Shown here in pieces: positions 41,292-49,405 of a stretch of 64,000 nucleotides of DNA (its first letter is position 1; every line of letters starts with the position of its first letter). Origin of the DNA: Streptomyces roseoverticillatus (GTDB lineage: Bacteria; Actinomycetota; Actinomycetes; Streptomycetales; Streptomycetaceae); the NCBI RefSeq assembly GCF_000719265.1, contig NZ_JOFL01000028.1, forward strand, positions 1 through 64,000. Direction: 5' to 3'. The notes beneath the pieces were generated by a model that had not been told where the DNA came from, made no database searches, and was given only the letters and a program-made list of their open reading frames with translations. The translations under genes and the position numbers were made by a program.

Positions 41292-42410
41292 CTACAGCCC
41301 CGCGGGGCCGCTCTGCCTCGGCATTCCGTCGAGGGTGCGCAGGACCACGTCCTCGGGGACGCCGGGAACGAGTTCGGCGCCCCGCGGCCCGTCGAGGACG
41401 AAGGCCAGGCCGTCGCCGGCGGCCTTCTTGTCGCGCCGCATCAGCATGGTCAGCAGGGTCGCGTCGGCGTCCTCCGGGAGCGCCCCGGGCAGGCCGTAGT
41501 CGCGGACGACCCGGGCGTGCTCCTCCGCGCGGCCGGCCGTGATGCGCCCCAGGGCCAGGGCCAGCCGGCCCGCGAAGACCGTGCCGATGGCCACCCCGAT
41601 GCCGTGGCGGACGGCGAATCCGGTGGCGGTCTCCAGGGCGTGGCCCAGGGTGTGGCCGTAGTTGAGGACGTGCCGCCTGCCGGTGTCGCGCTCGTCGGCC
41701 GAGACGATCGACGCCTTCAGCCGCAGGCTCGCGGTGACCTGCTCGTGGACGGCGAGTCCGCGCAGGTCGCCCGCGCCGATGAAGTGGCAGCGCGCTATCT
41801 CGCCGTAGCCGTTGGTCCACTCCTCGGGGGGCAGCGTCTCCAGGTAGGTGGTGTCGCACAGCACGGCGGCGGGCTGCCAGTAGGCCCCGACGAGGTTCTT
41901 GCCCTCGGGGAGGTTGACCGCGGTCTTGCCGCCGACGCTCGCGTCCACCTGGGCCAGGAGTGTGGTGGGCAGGTGGATCACGGGCACCCCGCGGTGGTGG
42001 AGCGCGGCCGCCAGCCCGGCCGTGTCGGTGGTCGTCCCGCCTCCGCAGGAGACGACCACGTCGTGGCGGGTGATGCCGAAGGTGGTGAACCGCCGGCACA
42101 GGTCCTCCACGGTGGCCAGGGTCTTGTGGCGTTCCCCGTCGCGCACCTGGACGACCGTCGACGGCACGCCGGGGTCGGGCACCGTCTCCGGCGGCCGTGC
42201 GGTGACGACCGCGGCACGCCGGGCGCCCAGTGCCGCCACGACGTCCGGCAGGAGCTCCCGCGCCCCGGGCCCGACGTGGACGGCGTAGGAGCGCTCCCCC
42301 AGCCGCACGTCGACACGGCTGACAGGGCCGGCGGAACCGACAGGGCTTACGGGACCGCCTGGGCTGACGGGGCTGTGGCGTCCGGCGGGGTTCTGCTGCG
42401 GCTGCGGCAC
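41292..42410 (-). CDS. mitP: 3-Amino-dehydroquinate synthase MitP (RifG-like)
   Basis: A 372-aa dehydroquinate-synthase-family enzyme, NAD and metal dependent. VVSCGGGTTTDTAGLAAAL replaces the GGGVIGD motif of primary-metabolism AroB, a form I recall for RifG. The segments PTTLLAQVDASVGGKTAVNLPEGKN, GYGEIARCHFI, and NYGHTLGHALE carry the metal and substrate residues. It makes aminoDHQ for AHBA. GTG at 42410 with AGGAGGG six bases upstream. It is downstream of mitQ in the same direction, over a 144-base repeat-containing spacer. Confidence 0.94.
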   Translation of the reverse strand: MPQPQQNPAGRHSPVSPGGPVSPVGSAGPVSRVDVRLGERSYAVHVGPGARELLPDVVAALGARRAAVVTARPPETVPDPGVPSTVVQVRDGERHKTLATVEDLCRRFTTFGITRHDVVVSCGGGTTTDTAGLAAALHHRGVPVIHLPTTLLAQVDASVGGKTAVNLPEGKNLVGAYWQPAAVLCDTTYLETLPPEEWTNGYGEIARCHFIGAGDLRGLAVHEQVTASLRLKASIVSADERDTGRRHVLNYGHTLGHALETATGFAVRHGIGVAIGTVFAGRLALALGRITAGRAEEHARVVRDYGLPGALPEDADATLLTMLMRRDKKAAGDGLAFVLDGPRGAELVPGVPEDVVLRTLDGMPRQSGPAGL

Positions 42411-42494
42411 GGCGGCCCTCCTCGCTCGTGGGTACGCCGGCGCTCGCGGGTGCGCGCCGACGCGATCGGTGCGGGGTGGTGCGTACGGTACGAG

Positions 42495-42546
42495 GCAGTG
42501 CGTACGGCACGGGCAGTGCGGACTGTGCGGGCAGTGCGGACTGTGC
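42495..42546. repeat. Iterated GCAGTGCG repeats between mitQ and mitP
   Basis: GGGCAGTGCGGACTGTGC occurs twice in tandem (42511-42528, 42529-42546), with a related GCAGTGCGTACGGCAC copy at 42495-42510. The repeats sit just after the mitQ stop and 85 or more bases before the mitP start. They may be regulatory or simple slippage products. Confidence 0.65.
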
Positions 42547-42554
42547 GGGCGGGC

Positions 42555-43067
42555 TCAGTGCTCCGCCCGGTGTGCGGCCTCCAGGACGTAGCCGCGCCCG
42601 CGGACGGTGCGCACGCGCAGGTCCAGGGCCGACAGCCGGCGGCGGATGCGCATGATGTGCAGGTCGAGCGCGTTGCGGCTGAGCGGGGGCCGGCCGGGCT
42701 GCGGGGCGAGCAGGTCGTCGCGGGCGACGACCTCCGTGAAGGAGGCCGCCAGCCGGGCCACCAGATGCGCACCGGTGGGCGAGAGCAGGGCGGAGCGGCG
42801 GCGGAAGCGCAGGACCCCGTTGGGCTCGACGACGGGCCGGGATTCCGCGGCCGCCCGCATCCGCAGCGCCTCGGCACGGGCCCGGAGGTCCCCGGGGCTG
42901 ATGGGGGCGCGCACCCAGTCCTCCCGGAGGTCCGGGCTCGCGGGCGCCTCCGCGCCCGCCTCCAGCACCAGGATCCGCATGACCCCGCGGTCGCGGCAGC
43001 GCTCCCGGCGGTCGGACTCCGCCGGCCAGCGGATCAGCTCCACCTTCTCTCCCGGCAGTAACGGCAC
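42555..43067 (-). CDS. mitQ: OmpR-type DNA-binding regulator MitQ, no intact receiver
   Basis: About 170 aa. The C-terminal 90 residues form an OmpR/PhoB winged helix: LSPTGAHLVARLAASFTEVVARDDLL, LSRNALDLHIMRIRRRLSA and VRTVRGRGYVLEA. The N-terminal part (MRILVLEAGAEAP) begins like a receiver domain but is far too short and lacks the phosphoacceptor Asp. No kinase gene is adjacent. GTG at 43067 was chosen because GGAGGGGG lies five bases ahead; GTG at 43082 is possible. It likely acts as a cluster-specific activator or repressor not controlled by phosphorylation. Confidence 0.82.
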   Translation of the reverse strand: MPLLPGEKVELIRWPAESDRRERCRDRGVMRILVLEAGAEAPASPDLREDWVRAPISPGDLRARAEALRMRAAAESRPVVEPNGVLRFRRRSALLSPTGAHLVARLAASFTEVVARDDLLAPQPGRPPLSRNALDLHIMRIRRRLSALDLRVRTVRGRGYVLEAAHRAEH

Positions 43068-43160
43068 GCGCGCCCCCTCCACCTCAACTGTCCACCATTG
43101 AACCGGACTTCACTCAATCACACGGAAGTCCGCGGCGCACGGCTGCGAGGGGCGCTCCGG

Positions 43161-44702
43161 TCAGCCGACGGCCTGGGCGAAGGAGAAGAAGCGGTGCGGG
43201 TCGTAGGCGCGTTTGACCGCGGTCAGCCGGCCGTAGTTCTCGGCGTAGTAGGCCGTGCGCCAGTCGGTCAGCTCGGGGTCGATGAAGTTCTGGTAGCTCT
43301 CGCCGTTGGAGTGCGGGTCGAGGGTGTGCAGCCCGCGCGCGGCCCAGGCCCGGCCGGCGGTCTCGTCCTCGCGGCTGTAGTCCGGCTTGTTCAGGGCGAG
43401 CGAGAAGCCCAGGTAGAACTGCGTGTCGCGGTGCACGTAGGCGGTGGTGGAGCGGTCGGGGCGGTTGGCGGCGCCGCCGAGGGCGAAGAAGCTCAGGAAG
43501 CGGAACTGCCCGGCCCGGGGGCCCGCGGCGAAGGCTTCCAGGATCCGCTCGACGCCCCGCGCCGGGATGGCCGCGGAGAAGAGCCGGTTGCGGTCGATGG
43601 AGAAGTTCTGCCGGGGCAGGGCCGCCTCGGGCGAGTAGCCCACGGTGTGGCACTGCTCGGGCGACAGCTCGGCGCAGCCGTACTGCGCCATCATCGCGTC
43701 GTGCGCGGACTGCCGCTTGGCCGACCGCGTGGCGGGCGCCCGGCCCACCGACGCCACCAGGGAGTCCAGTACGGGGTCGAGGGCGTCCGGCGCGCCGAGC
43801 CAGGCTCCGGTGACGACGACCACCGGGGCGCCGGTCCCGGCGTCCGGCCACTGCACGGCCAGGGCGGCGCCCAGGTCCCGCGGGCCGTCGATGATCCAGT
43901 GCTGCCACGCCTCGACGACCCGCTGCGCGGCCTCCCACGGCCAGGTGAGGTTGTAGCTGACGAGGGTGGGCACGTCCGTGGGCCGCAGCTCCAGGCTGGT
44001 GATCACGCCGAAGTTGCCGCCCCCGCCGCCGCGCGTCGCCCAGAACAGGTCCGGGTGCTCGGCGGCGGACGCGGTGACGGCCCGCCCGTCGGCCAGGACG
44101 ATCCGGGCCGAGACCAGGCGGTCGCAGGCCATGCCGTACTTGCGGGTCTGCCAGCCCAGCCCGCCGCCCGGGACGAACCCGCCGGGGCAGACGCCCGGGC
44201 AGTTGCCGCCCGCCACGGTGACGCCGCGCGGCGACAGCGCCGTCAGGGCGTCCACCTGCTGGGTGCCGGCCCCCATGACGACGGTGTTCCGGGGCGTCAG
44301 CCCCACCGTGCTGAGCCGCGAGAGGTCGAGGACGATCCCCTCGCCCGTGGAGTAGCCGCCGAAGCTGTGCCCGCCGCTGCGCGGGACGAGGGGCAGGGCG
44401 TGGTCCTGGGCGAACGCGAGGGTCGTCCGGACGTCCTCCTCGCTCCGGCAGTAGGCCACGGCCTGCGGCCGGATCCCGTCGAACTGGCCGCTGTAGAGCT
44501 TCCTGGCCCGTTCGTAGCCGCTGTCCGAAGGCAGGACGAGGTCGCCCGACAGGCGGCGTTCGAGCTCGTTCCAGTCGACGCCGCCGCCTGCGCGCCGCGC
44601 GGCCGGACCCGCCGGGCCCGCGGCCGCCGCACCGGTCGCGCCGGTGGCGGCAGCGGCCGCCGCCACCGCTCCGGCCCGTAGCACAGTCCGCCTGTCGAGC
44701 AT
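43161..44702 (-). CDS. mitR: Tat-exported bicovalent FAD oxidase MitR (McrA-like)
   Basis: A 513-aa berberine-bridge-type oxidase. The N terminus MLDRRTVLRAG followed by a long Ala-rich stretch is a twin-arginine signal. RSGGHSFGGYS supplies the FAD-linking His and VAGGNCPGVCPGG the FAD-linking Cys; the tail YDPHRFFSFAQAV is typical. McrA of S. lavendulae is a related covalent flavoprotein that reoxidises reduced mitomycin and gives resistance, and MitR is its cluster homologue. ATG at 44702 has GGAGAGG six bases upstream; the longer frame upstream is not needed. Divergent from the next gene. Confidence 0.92.
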   Translation of the reverse strand: MLDRRTVLRAGAVAAAAAATGATGAAAAGPAGPAARRAGGGVDWNELERRLSGDLVLPSDSGYERARKLYSGQFDGIRPQAVAYCRSEEDVRTTLAFAQDHALPLVPRSGGHSFGGYSTGEGIVLDLSRLSTVGLTPRNTVVMGAGTQQVDALTALSPRGVTVAGGNCPGVCPGGFVPGGGLGWQTRKYGMACDRLVSARIVLADGRAVTASAAEHPDLFWATRGGGGGNFGVITSLELRPTDVPTLVSYNLTWPWEAAQRVVEAWQHWIIDGPRDLGAALAVQWPDAGTGAPVVVVTGAWLGAPDALDPVLDSLVASVGRAPATRSAKRQSAHDAMMAQYGCAELSPEQCHTVGYSPEAALPRQNFSIDRNRLFSAAIPARGVERILEAFAAGPRAGQFRFLSFFALGGAANRPDRSTTAYVHRDTQFYLGFSLALNKPDYSREDETAGRAWAARGLHTLDPHSNGESYQNFIDPELTDWRTAYYAENYGRLTAVKRAYDPHRFFSFAQAVG

Positions 44703-44884
44703 GCTGCCTCTCCATTCCATCGGCCGGCCCGCGCGCCCGGGCGCGCGGGAAGCGATCACGGGAACCACGGCCCAGGATGCCCGGCAGGATCACCCGTGCC
44801 TCCGCTCCTGTCAGCGGGGTGAAAGAAAGCGGCACTTGACGTTCCGCACAATGGGAGGGACACCGGGAGCGGAAGGCGGAGCAC

Positions 44885-45628
44885 ATGCACCAGGCGGAGC
44901 GGAACGGGTATCCGGGCAGGCGGTTCCGGGACGAGCGGCTGCTGGAGGCGAAGGTCACCGCGGTCCGGGCCGCCGTGCCCGGCATGACGGACGTCACGCT
45001 GCGCGGCCCCGCCTTCGCCCGGTTCGCCTGCAAGCCGGGCGCCCACCTCCCCGTGGAGGTTCCCGGTGGCGCGCAGGGGCCCGTCCTGCGGACGTACTCG
45101 GTGTGGCGGCACACCCCGGCCGACGCCTCGCTCACCCTGCGGATCGCGCTGCACCGCCCGGGCGGCCCGGGCTGCGCGTGGGCGGGCGCCGTGACGCCCG
45201 GCGCGCGCGTACGGACCGGGGTCCCGCGCAACCGGATCGTGCTCGACCCCCGGGCCCGCCACCACGTCTTCGTCGGCGAGGAGACGGGAGCGGTGCCGCT
45301 CCTCACCATGGTGGACGCGCTCCCGCCCGGGGCCGTGACCCACGGGGTGCTGGAGACCACGGGCCCGGAGGCGGAGTTCCCGGCGCCGGACGGCGCGCGG
45401 ACGCTGCGCTGGGTGCACCGCGGGCGCGCCTCGGCGGCCGCCTCACCGGTGCTGGTGGCGGCCGTCCGCCGGCTGGAGCTGCCTCCCGGGCCGGGAGTCG
45501 CCTACGTCGCGGGAGAAGCGGCGACCTGCCGGGCGGTGGTGCGCCACTTCGTGACCGAGCGGGGCTGGCCGCGGTACGCGGTCAAGACGCAGACGCACTG
45601 GACGCCGGGCAAGTGCGGCATCCTCTGA
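44885..45628 (+). CDS. Siderophore-interacting-protein-family FAD reductase
   Basis: A 247-aa flavoreductase-like protein of the SIP (ViuB) family. RTYSVWRH is the FAD-binding RxYS motif (about residues 63-70), FVGEETGAVPLLTMVDALPPG is the start of the NAD-type domain, and VAYVAGEAATCRAVVRHFVTERGW with YAVKTQTHWTPGKCG the C-terminal SIP signature (usually YW..G). GGAAGGCGGAGC precedes the ATG. It could reduce ferric siderophores or pass electrons to a P450 or quinone. Its link to mitomycin is only by position, next to mitR. Confidence 0.85.
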   Translation: MHQAERNGYPGRRFRDERLLEAKVTAVRAAVPGMTDVTLRGPAFARFACKPGAHLPVEVPGGAQGPVLRTYSVWRHTPADASLTLRIALHRPGGPGCAWAGAVTPGARVRTGVPRNRIVLDPRARHHVFVGEETGAVPLLTMVDALPPGAVTHGVLETTGPEAEFPAPDGARTLRWVHRGRASAAASPVLVAAVRRLELPPGPGVAYVAGEAATCRAVVRHFVTERGWPRYAVKTQTHWTPGKCGIL

Positions 45629-45632
45629 AGCG

Positions 45633-46775
45633 TCACGCCGCCCGCGGCCGGAGCGCGCGGACGGTCTCGCGCAACAGGTGCGCGACGGTCCGTGCGTCGT
45701 CGTCGGTGAGCCCGGGGTGCAGCGGCAGGCACAGCGTCTCCGCCGCGGCGCGCTCGGACACGGGCAGGGAGCGTACGGGCCCGTAGGCCGGGACCGTGTG
45801 CAGCGGCCCGTAGCGGAAGCTCGTCTCGACCCCGGCGGCGTGCAGGCGGCGGGCCACCTCGTCCCTGATGCGGCGGTCCACCTGCACCCAGTACAGGTAG
45901 TGGGAGGAGACGTGCCCGCCGGGGAGCGGGGGCGGCCGCCGGATGCCCGCGGCGCCGGCCAGCGCGTCGTCGTAGCGGCGGACGAGCTCCTCCCTGCGGG
46001 CGACGAGACCGGGCAGGCGGCACAGTTGGACGGCGCCGATCGCGGCGGTCAGGTCGTTGCCGACGAGCCGGCGGCCGATCTCCCGCTGCTCGAACTCCCA
46101 GGACCGCCACGGCGGCGGGGTGAAGCCGTCGTCGGGCCGGGCCAGGCCGTGGTAGGCGAGGCGGCGGGCCCGGCGGGCGAGGCGGGGGTCGCGCACGTGG
46201 AGCATGCCGCCGTCACCGGTCACCATGATCTTCATCTGGTCGAAGCTCCAGACGCCCATGTCGCCGAAGGTCCCGGCGGCCCTTCCGCGCACGCTGGACG
46301 CCACGGAGCAGGCCGCGTCCTCGACCAGGGCGACGCCCCGCCGCGCGCAGAGCTCCGCCAGGCCGGCGATGTCGCCGGGACAGCCGCCGTAGTGCAGGAC
46401 CAGGACCGCCTTGGTGCGCGGGGTGAGCACCCGCTCGACGTCGCGGACCGACGGGTTGAGGGAGCGCGGGTCGACCTCGCAGAAGACGGGGCGGGCGCCG
46501 CGCGCCCGGGTGGCGTTGGGCCCGGACACGAAGCTCAGGGACGGGATCACCACCTCGTCCCCCTCGGTGAGGCCGAGCAGTTCGAGCGCGAGGAACGTGC
46601 CCGAGGTCGCGGAGTTGAGGAAGACGACGTGCTCCGGTGGGACGCCGAGGTGCCGGGCGAAGCGCCCCTCGAAGTCCCGCGACCGCGGCCCGTAGCCGAC
46701 GGTCCCGCTGTCGAAGGCCTCCGCGACGGCCCGGAGTTCGGGGTCGCCCAGCGCGGGCCGCGAGAATGCGATCAC
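45633..46775 (-). CDS. DegT/DnrJ/EryC1-family PLP aminotransferase
   Basis: A 380-aa PLP enzyme of the sugar-aminotransferase fold, clearly different from MitA. SRPALGDPELRAVAEAFDSG, LNSATSGTFLALELLGLTEGDEV, VLHYGGCPGDIAGL, LVEDAACSVAS and WSFDQMKIMVTGDGG with PLP Lys182 are visible. GTG at 46775 is preceded by AGGAGGAGAGC, a better start than the upstream ATG. It is convergent with the SIP gene, four bases apart. It could aminate a keto-sugar or quinone-derived ketone; membership in the mitomycin cluster is uncertain. Confidence 0.87.
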   Translation of the reverse strand: MIAFSRPALGDPELRAVAEAFDSGTVGYGPRSRDFEGRFARHLGVPPEHVVFLNSATSGTFLALELLGLTEGDEVVIPSLSFVSGPNATRARGARPVFCEVDPRSLNPSVRDVERVLTPRTKAVLVLHYGGCPGDIAGLAELCARRGVALVEDAACSVASSVRGRAAGTFGDMGVWSFDQMKIMVTGDGGMLHVRDPRLARRARRLAYHGLARPDDGFTPPPWRSWEFEQREIGRRLVGNDLTAAIGAVQLCRLPGLVARREELVRRYDDALAGAAGIRRPPPLPGGHVSSHYLYWVQVDRRIRDEVARRLHAAGVETSFRYGPLHTVPAYGPVRSLPVSERAAAETLCLPLHPGLTDDDARTVAHLLRETVRALRPRAA

Positions 46776-47030
46776 GTAGCTCTCCTCCTGGGGTCGCGGG
46801 TCGTGACCTGTCATGCCCGTACGTCACGAGAGCACTTACCCACAAGAAGCGGATAATGCTCCTCCGCAACGCGAACGGCTCGTATACCCCCGTCGCACCT
46901 CCGGCAGCGCCGTTGGCGGACTCCGAGAGCCGGTTCCCGGCCAACTCCGCCCGGGCCCTACCGGGCGCCCGCCTCCGTGAGTAGCGTCGCCCCTCGGCAT
47001 CGATCGACCGCAACGTCTACAGGGGGTCAC

Positions 47031-47384
47031 ATGAGATTCCGCTACCGTGTCGCGGCCGTCAGCGCATCCCTCGCTCTTGCTGGCGGGGGCATGGTGAGCC
47101 TCGCCGTGCCCGCTTCCGCATCGCCATCCGGATCCGCTTCCGCTTCCGCACGCGACGCCGCGCCCGCCCTCTCCTGCGACGCATGGCGGTACGAGAGGGG
47201 CACCAAGGGGCACGGTGCGTCGATCAAGTGCTACGGCAGCTCGTTCACCGGGTACGCCGTCTGCCACCAGCCCGACGGCTACCTGTACCTCCGCTTCGGC
47301 AACCGGGCCCGCTCCGGTGGCACTTCGCTCGTGTGGTGCGACCGCAACGCGGAGGTCACCGATGCGGGGGCGATTCCCGGCTGA
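47031..47384 (+). CDS. Small secreted protein of unknown function
   Basis: A 117-aa precursor with a Sec signal: basic MRFRYR, a hydrophobic VSASLALAGGGMVSLAV core and an ASA-type cleavage site near residue 32. The mature part is about 85 residues with four cysteines (SCDAWRYE, IKCYGS, AVCHQP, VWCDRN), which may form two disulfides in an extracellular fold. AGGGGGTC precedes the ATG. The N-terminal 15 mature residues are Ser/Ala-rich. No family recognised; such small Cys-rich secreted proteins are common in Streptomyces. Confidence 0.8.
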   Translation: MRFRYRVAAVSASLALAGGGMVSLAVPASASPSGSASASARDAAPALSCDAWRYERGTKGHGASIKCYGSSFTGYAVCHQPDGYLYLRFGNRARSGGTSLVWCDRNAEVTDAGAIPG

Positions 47385-47419
47385 CCGCTAGGAACGGAGC
47401 CCCGGCAGCCGAGGGGGCT

Positions 47420-47449
47420 GGCCACAGCGGTCTCTCCACCGCTGCGGCC
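47420..47449. terminator. Hairpin terminator between convergent genes
   Basis: GGCC-A-CAGCGGT (47420-47431), six-base loop, and ACCGCTG-C-GGCC (47438-47449) pair with one mismatch. It lies between the 47384 stop and the stop of the leftward AAA+ gene at 47489. Confidence 0.75.
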
Positions 47450-47488
47450 GGCCCGACGGCTTACGGGAACCTTCGCCTTACTCTCCGG

Positions 47489-49174
47489 TTACGCTCCGGC
47501 CGAAGACCGCCCGCCCGCGCCCGTACTCGCCTTAGCGCTGTCCATCAGCTCGTCGAAGGCCGCGAAGACGTCCGGCGCGTGGAGGGTGACGAGGTCTTCG
47601 CGCGTCAACGGCTCGCCGTTGCGGGGCGTTGCCGCGAGGCGGAGATCGCGGTGGGCGGCGGCCTTCTGGCACAGGTTGCGGATGAAACGGCCGTTGCCGA
47701 GGGCGTCGATCCTGTCCGCCGCACCGCTGAGGCTCCGTTCCAGGGCGCTCGCGCCCGCCGGGGACAGGACGTCGCCGTTGTCGTCCAGCAGCACGCCGGC
47801 GATCTCCCGCAGTTCCTCCGGCGCGTACGACGGGAAGTCGACGTGCGTGGTGAAGCGGGAGGCCAGGCCGGGGTTGGTGGCCAGGAGGCCCTCCATCTCG
47901 CGGCGGTAGCCGGCCAGAACCACGACCAGGCGCTCGCGGTCGTCCTCGGCACGCTTCAGGAGCACCTGCAGCGCCTCGTTGCCGAACGCGTCACCACCGT
48001 TGTAGCCGTCGTTGACCAGGGCGTACGCCTCGTCGATGAAGAGCACGCCGTCCAGGGCGGAGTCGATGACCGCCGACGTCTTCAGCGCGGTGGAGCCGAG
48101 GTGCTCGCCGACCAGGTCGACGCGCTGCGTCTCCACGACGTGACCGCGCTCCAGCAGGCCGAGCCCCGCGAAGACCTTTCCCACGATGCGGGCCACCGTG
48201 GTCTTGCCGGTGCCGGGCGGGCCGGCGAAGACGAAGTGCTGCGGCCGGCTGCGGGTGGGTATGCCCTGCTCCGCGCGGAGCCCCGCCATCTCCAGCTGGG
48301 CGATCAGGGTGTGGACCTGACGCTTGACCGACTCCAGGCCGATCATGCCGTCGAGTTCGGCCCGCGCCTGGGCGAGCAGCTCCGCGCGCTGCCCCGCCGC
48401 CACGGCGGCCGAGCCGCCCCCGGCCTGGACGACCTGCGCCCGCTCCGCCACGTCGTACAGCCCGGGGTAGTGCCGGTAGGCGTACTGGAAGTGCTTGAGG
48501 GCCTGCTCCTGGGCACCCAGCCCCTCGTGGGCCACACCGCTCCAGTAGGCCACCTCGGCCTCGAAGTGGCTGTTGACCTCCATCTCCTCCGACAGCCAGG
48601 TCAGGGTGTTGAGGGCCTCGTGCCAGACCTTCTGCGCGATGAGCGCCTGCGCGGCGTAGAGCTGCGCCTCGGCCACGAGCAGGGATTCCTCGATGTCGGT
48701 CGAGGAGGACAGCACCCAGTTCCACTCCTCCGAGAGGTAGGCGTACCGCGTGGTGAGGAAGCGCATCCCGTCGCAGTCCGGCTCCGCTTCGGCCATCGTC
48801 TGCCATGCCTCGCCGAGGGCGCCGGCGTCCAGGAGGGCGCTGTGGACGGCCAGCCACAGGTCCCGGCTCGTCACCAGGGGGAAGTTGACGTACGCGCCGA
48901 TCCGGAACTGGGACACCAGGGATTTGCTGTGTTTCGCCCGCAGGGCCCCGAACTTCGCCTCGTGCTGCTCCATGGCGGCCAGGGCCTCGTCCTGACGCCG
49001 GCCCGTGGCGTGCAGGCCGAGCCAGGCGTCGGCCGCGGTGGGGTCGTCCCGCACCGCGTCCGCGAAGCGCGCCGCCGCCCGGTCGGTGGCTCCCTGCTCG
49101 AACAGGCCGACGGCTTCCAGCCAGGCCCGCTCCGCTCGTCTCGCCGCCAGCCAGGACGTCTTTCCACCCGACAC
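47489..49174 (-). CDS. EccA/CbbX-like AAA+ ATPase with N-terminal TPR domain
   Basis: A 561-aa protein. Residues 1 to about 250 are helical TPR-like repeats (ERAWLEAVGLFEQGATDRAAARF, ADAWLGLHATG, AEVAYWSGVAHEGLGAQEQALKHF). From about 275 a CbbX-type AAA+ domain follows: Walker A GPPGTGKTT, Walker B GVLFIDEAY, sensor/arginine-finger region NPGLASRF. This is the architecture of EccA, the cytosolic ATPase of ESX/type VII secretion, although no other ESX gene is nearby. GTG at 49174 has AGGAGGGC seven bases upstream, which overlaps a 42-base palindrome. Confidence 0.85.
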   Translation of the reverse strand: MSGGKTSWLAARRAERAWLEAVGLFEQGATDRAAARFADAVRDDPTAADAWLGLHATGRRQDEALAAMEQHEAKFGALRAKHSKSLVSQFRIGAYVNFPLVTSRDLWLAVHSALLDAGALGEAWQTMAEAEPDCDGMRFLTTRYAYLSEEWNWVLSSSTDIEESLLVAEAQLYAAQALIAQKVWHEALNTLTWLSEEMEVNSHFEAEVAYWSGVAHEGLGAQEQALKHFQYAYRHYPGLYDVAERAQVVQAGGGSAAVAAGQRAELLAQARAELDGMIGLESVKRQVHTLIAQLEMAGLRAEQGIPTRSRPQHFVFAGPPGTGKTTVARIVGKVFAGLGLLERGHVVETQRVDLVGEHLGSTALKTSAVIDSALDGVLFIDEAYALVNDGYNGGDAFGNEALQVLLKRAEDDRERLVVVLAGYRREMEGLLATNPGLASRFTTHVDFPSYAPEELREIAGVLLDDNGDVLSPAGASALERSLSGAADRIDALGNGRFIRNLCQKAAAHRDLRLAATPRNGEPLTREDLVTLHAPDVFAAFDELMDSAKASTGAGGRSSAGA

Positions 49175-49184
49175 AGTTCTGCCC

Positions 49185-49226
49185 TCCTGTTCCCGTTCCT
49201 GCTCCGGAGCAGGAACGGGAACAGGA
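49185..49226. repeat. Perfect 42-bp palindrome at the ribosome site of the AAA+ gene
   Basis: Two 21-base arms, 49185-49205 and 49206-49226, are exact reverse complements with no loop, centred on CTCC/GGAG. The proximal arm ends inside the AGGAGGG ribosome site of the leftward EccA-like gene. As DNA it is an operator candidate; as RNA it would be a long hairpin that could hide the ribosome site. Confidence 0.85.
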
Positions 49227-49405
49227 ACGGTTGATGTGATCATTTACAGAGGGCTGATGGTACTGCGCCCGCGACGCCGGGCGTTCCACCCCCGCTGAAG
49301 GCCGGCGCCCCCGCTGAAGGGCGGCGCAAAGTCGCGTTCCCGGCAGCGGCTCATGCGTCCGCACGACCGTTCCCGCCCGGCCGAAGGCGGGAAGCCTAGG
49401 GCCCT

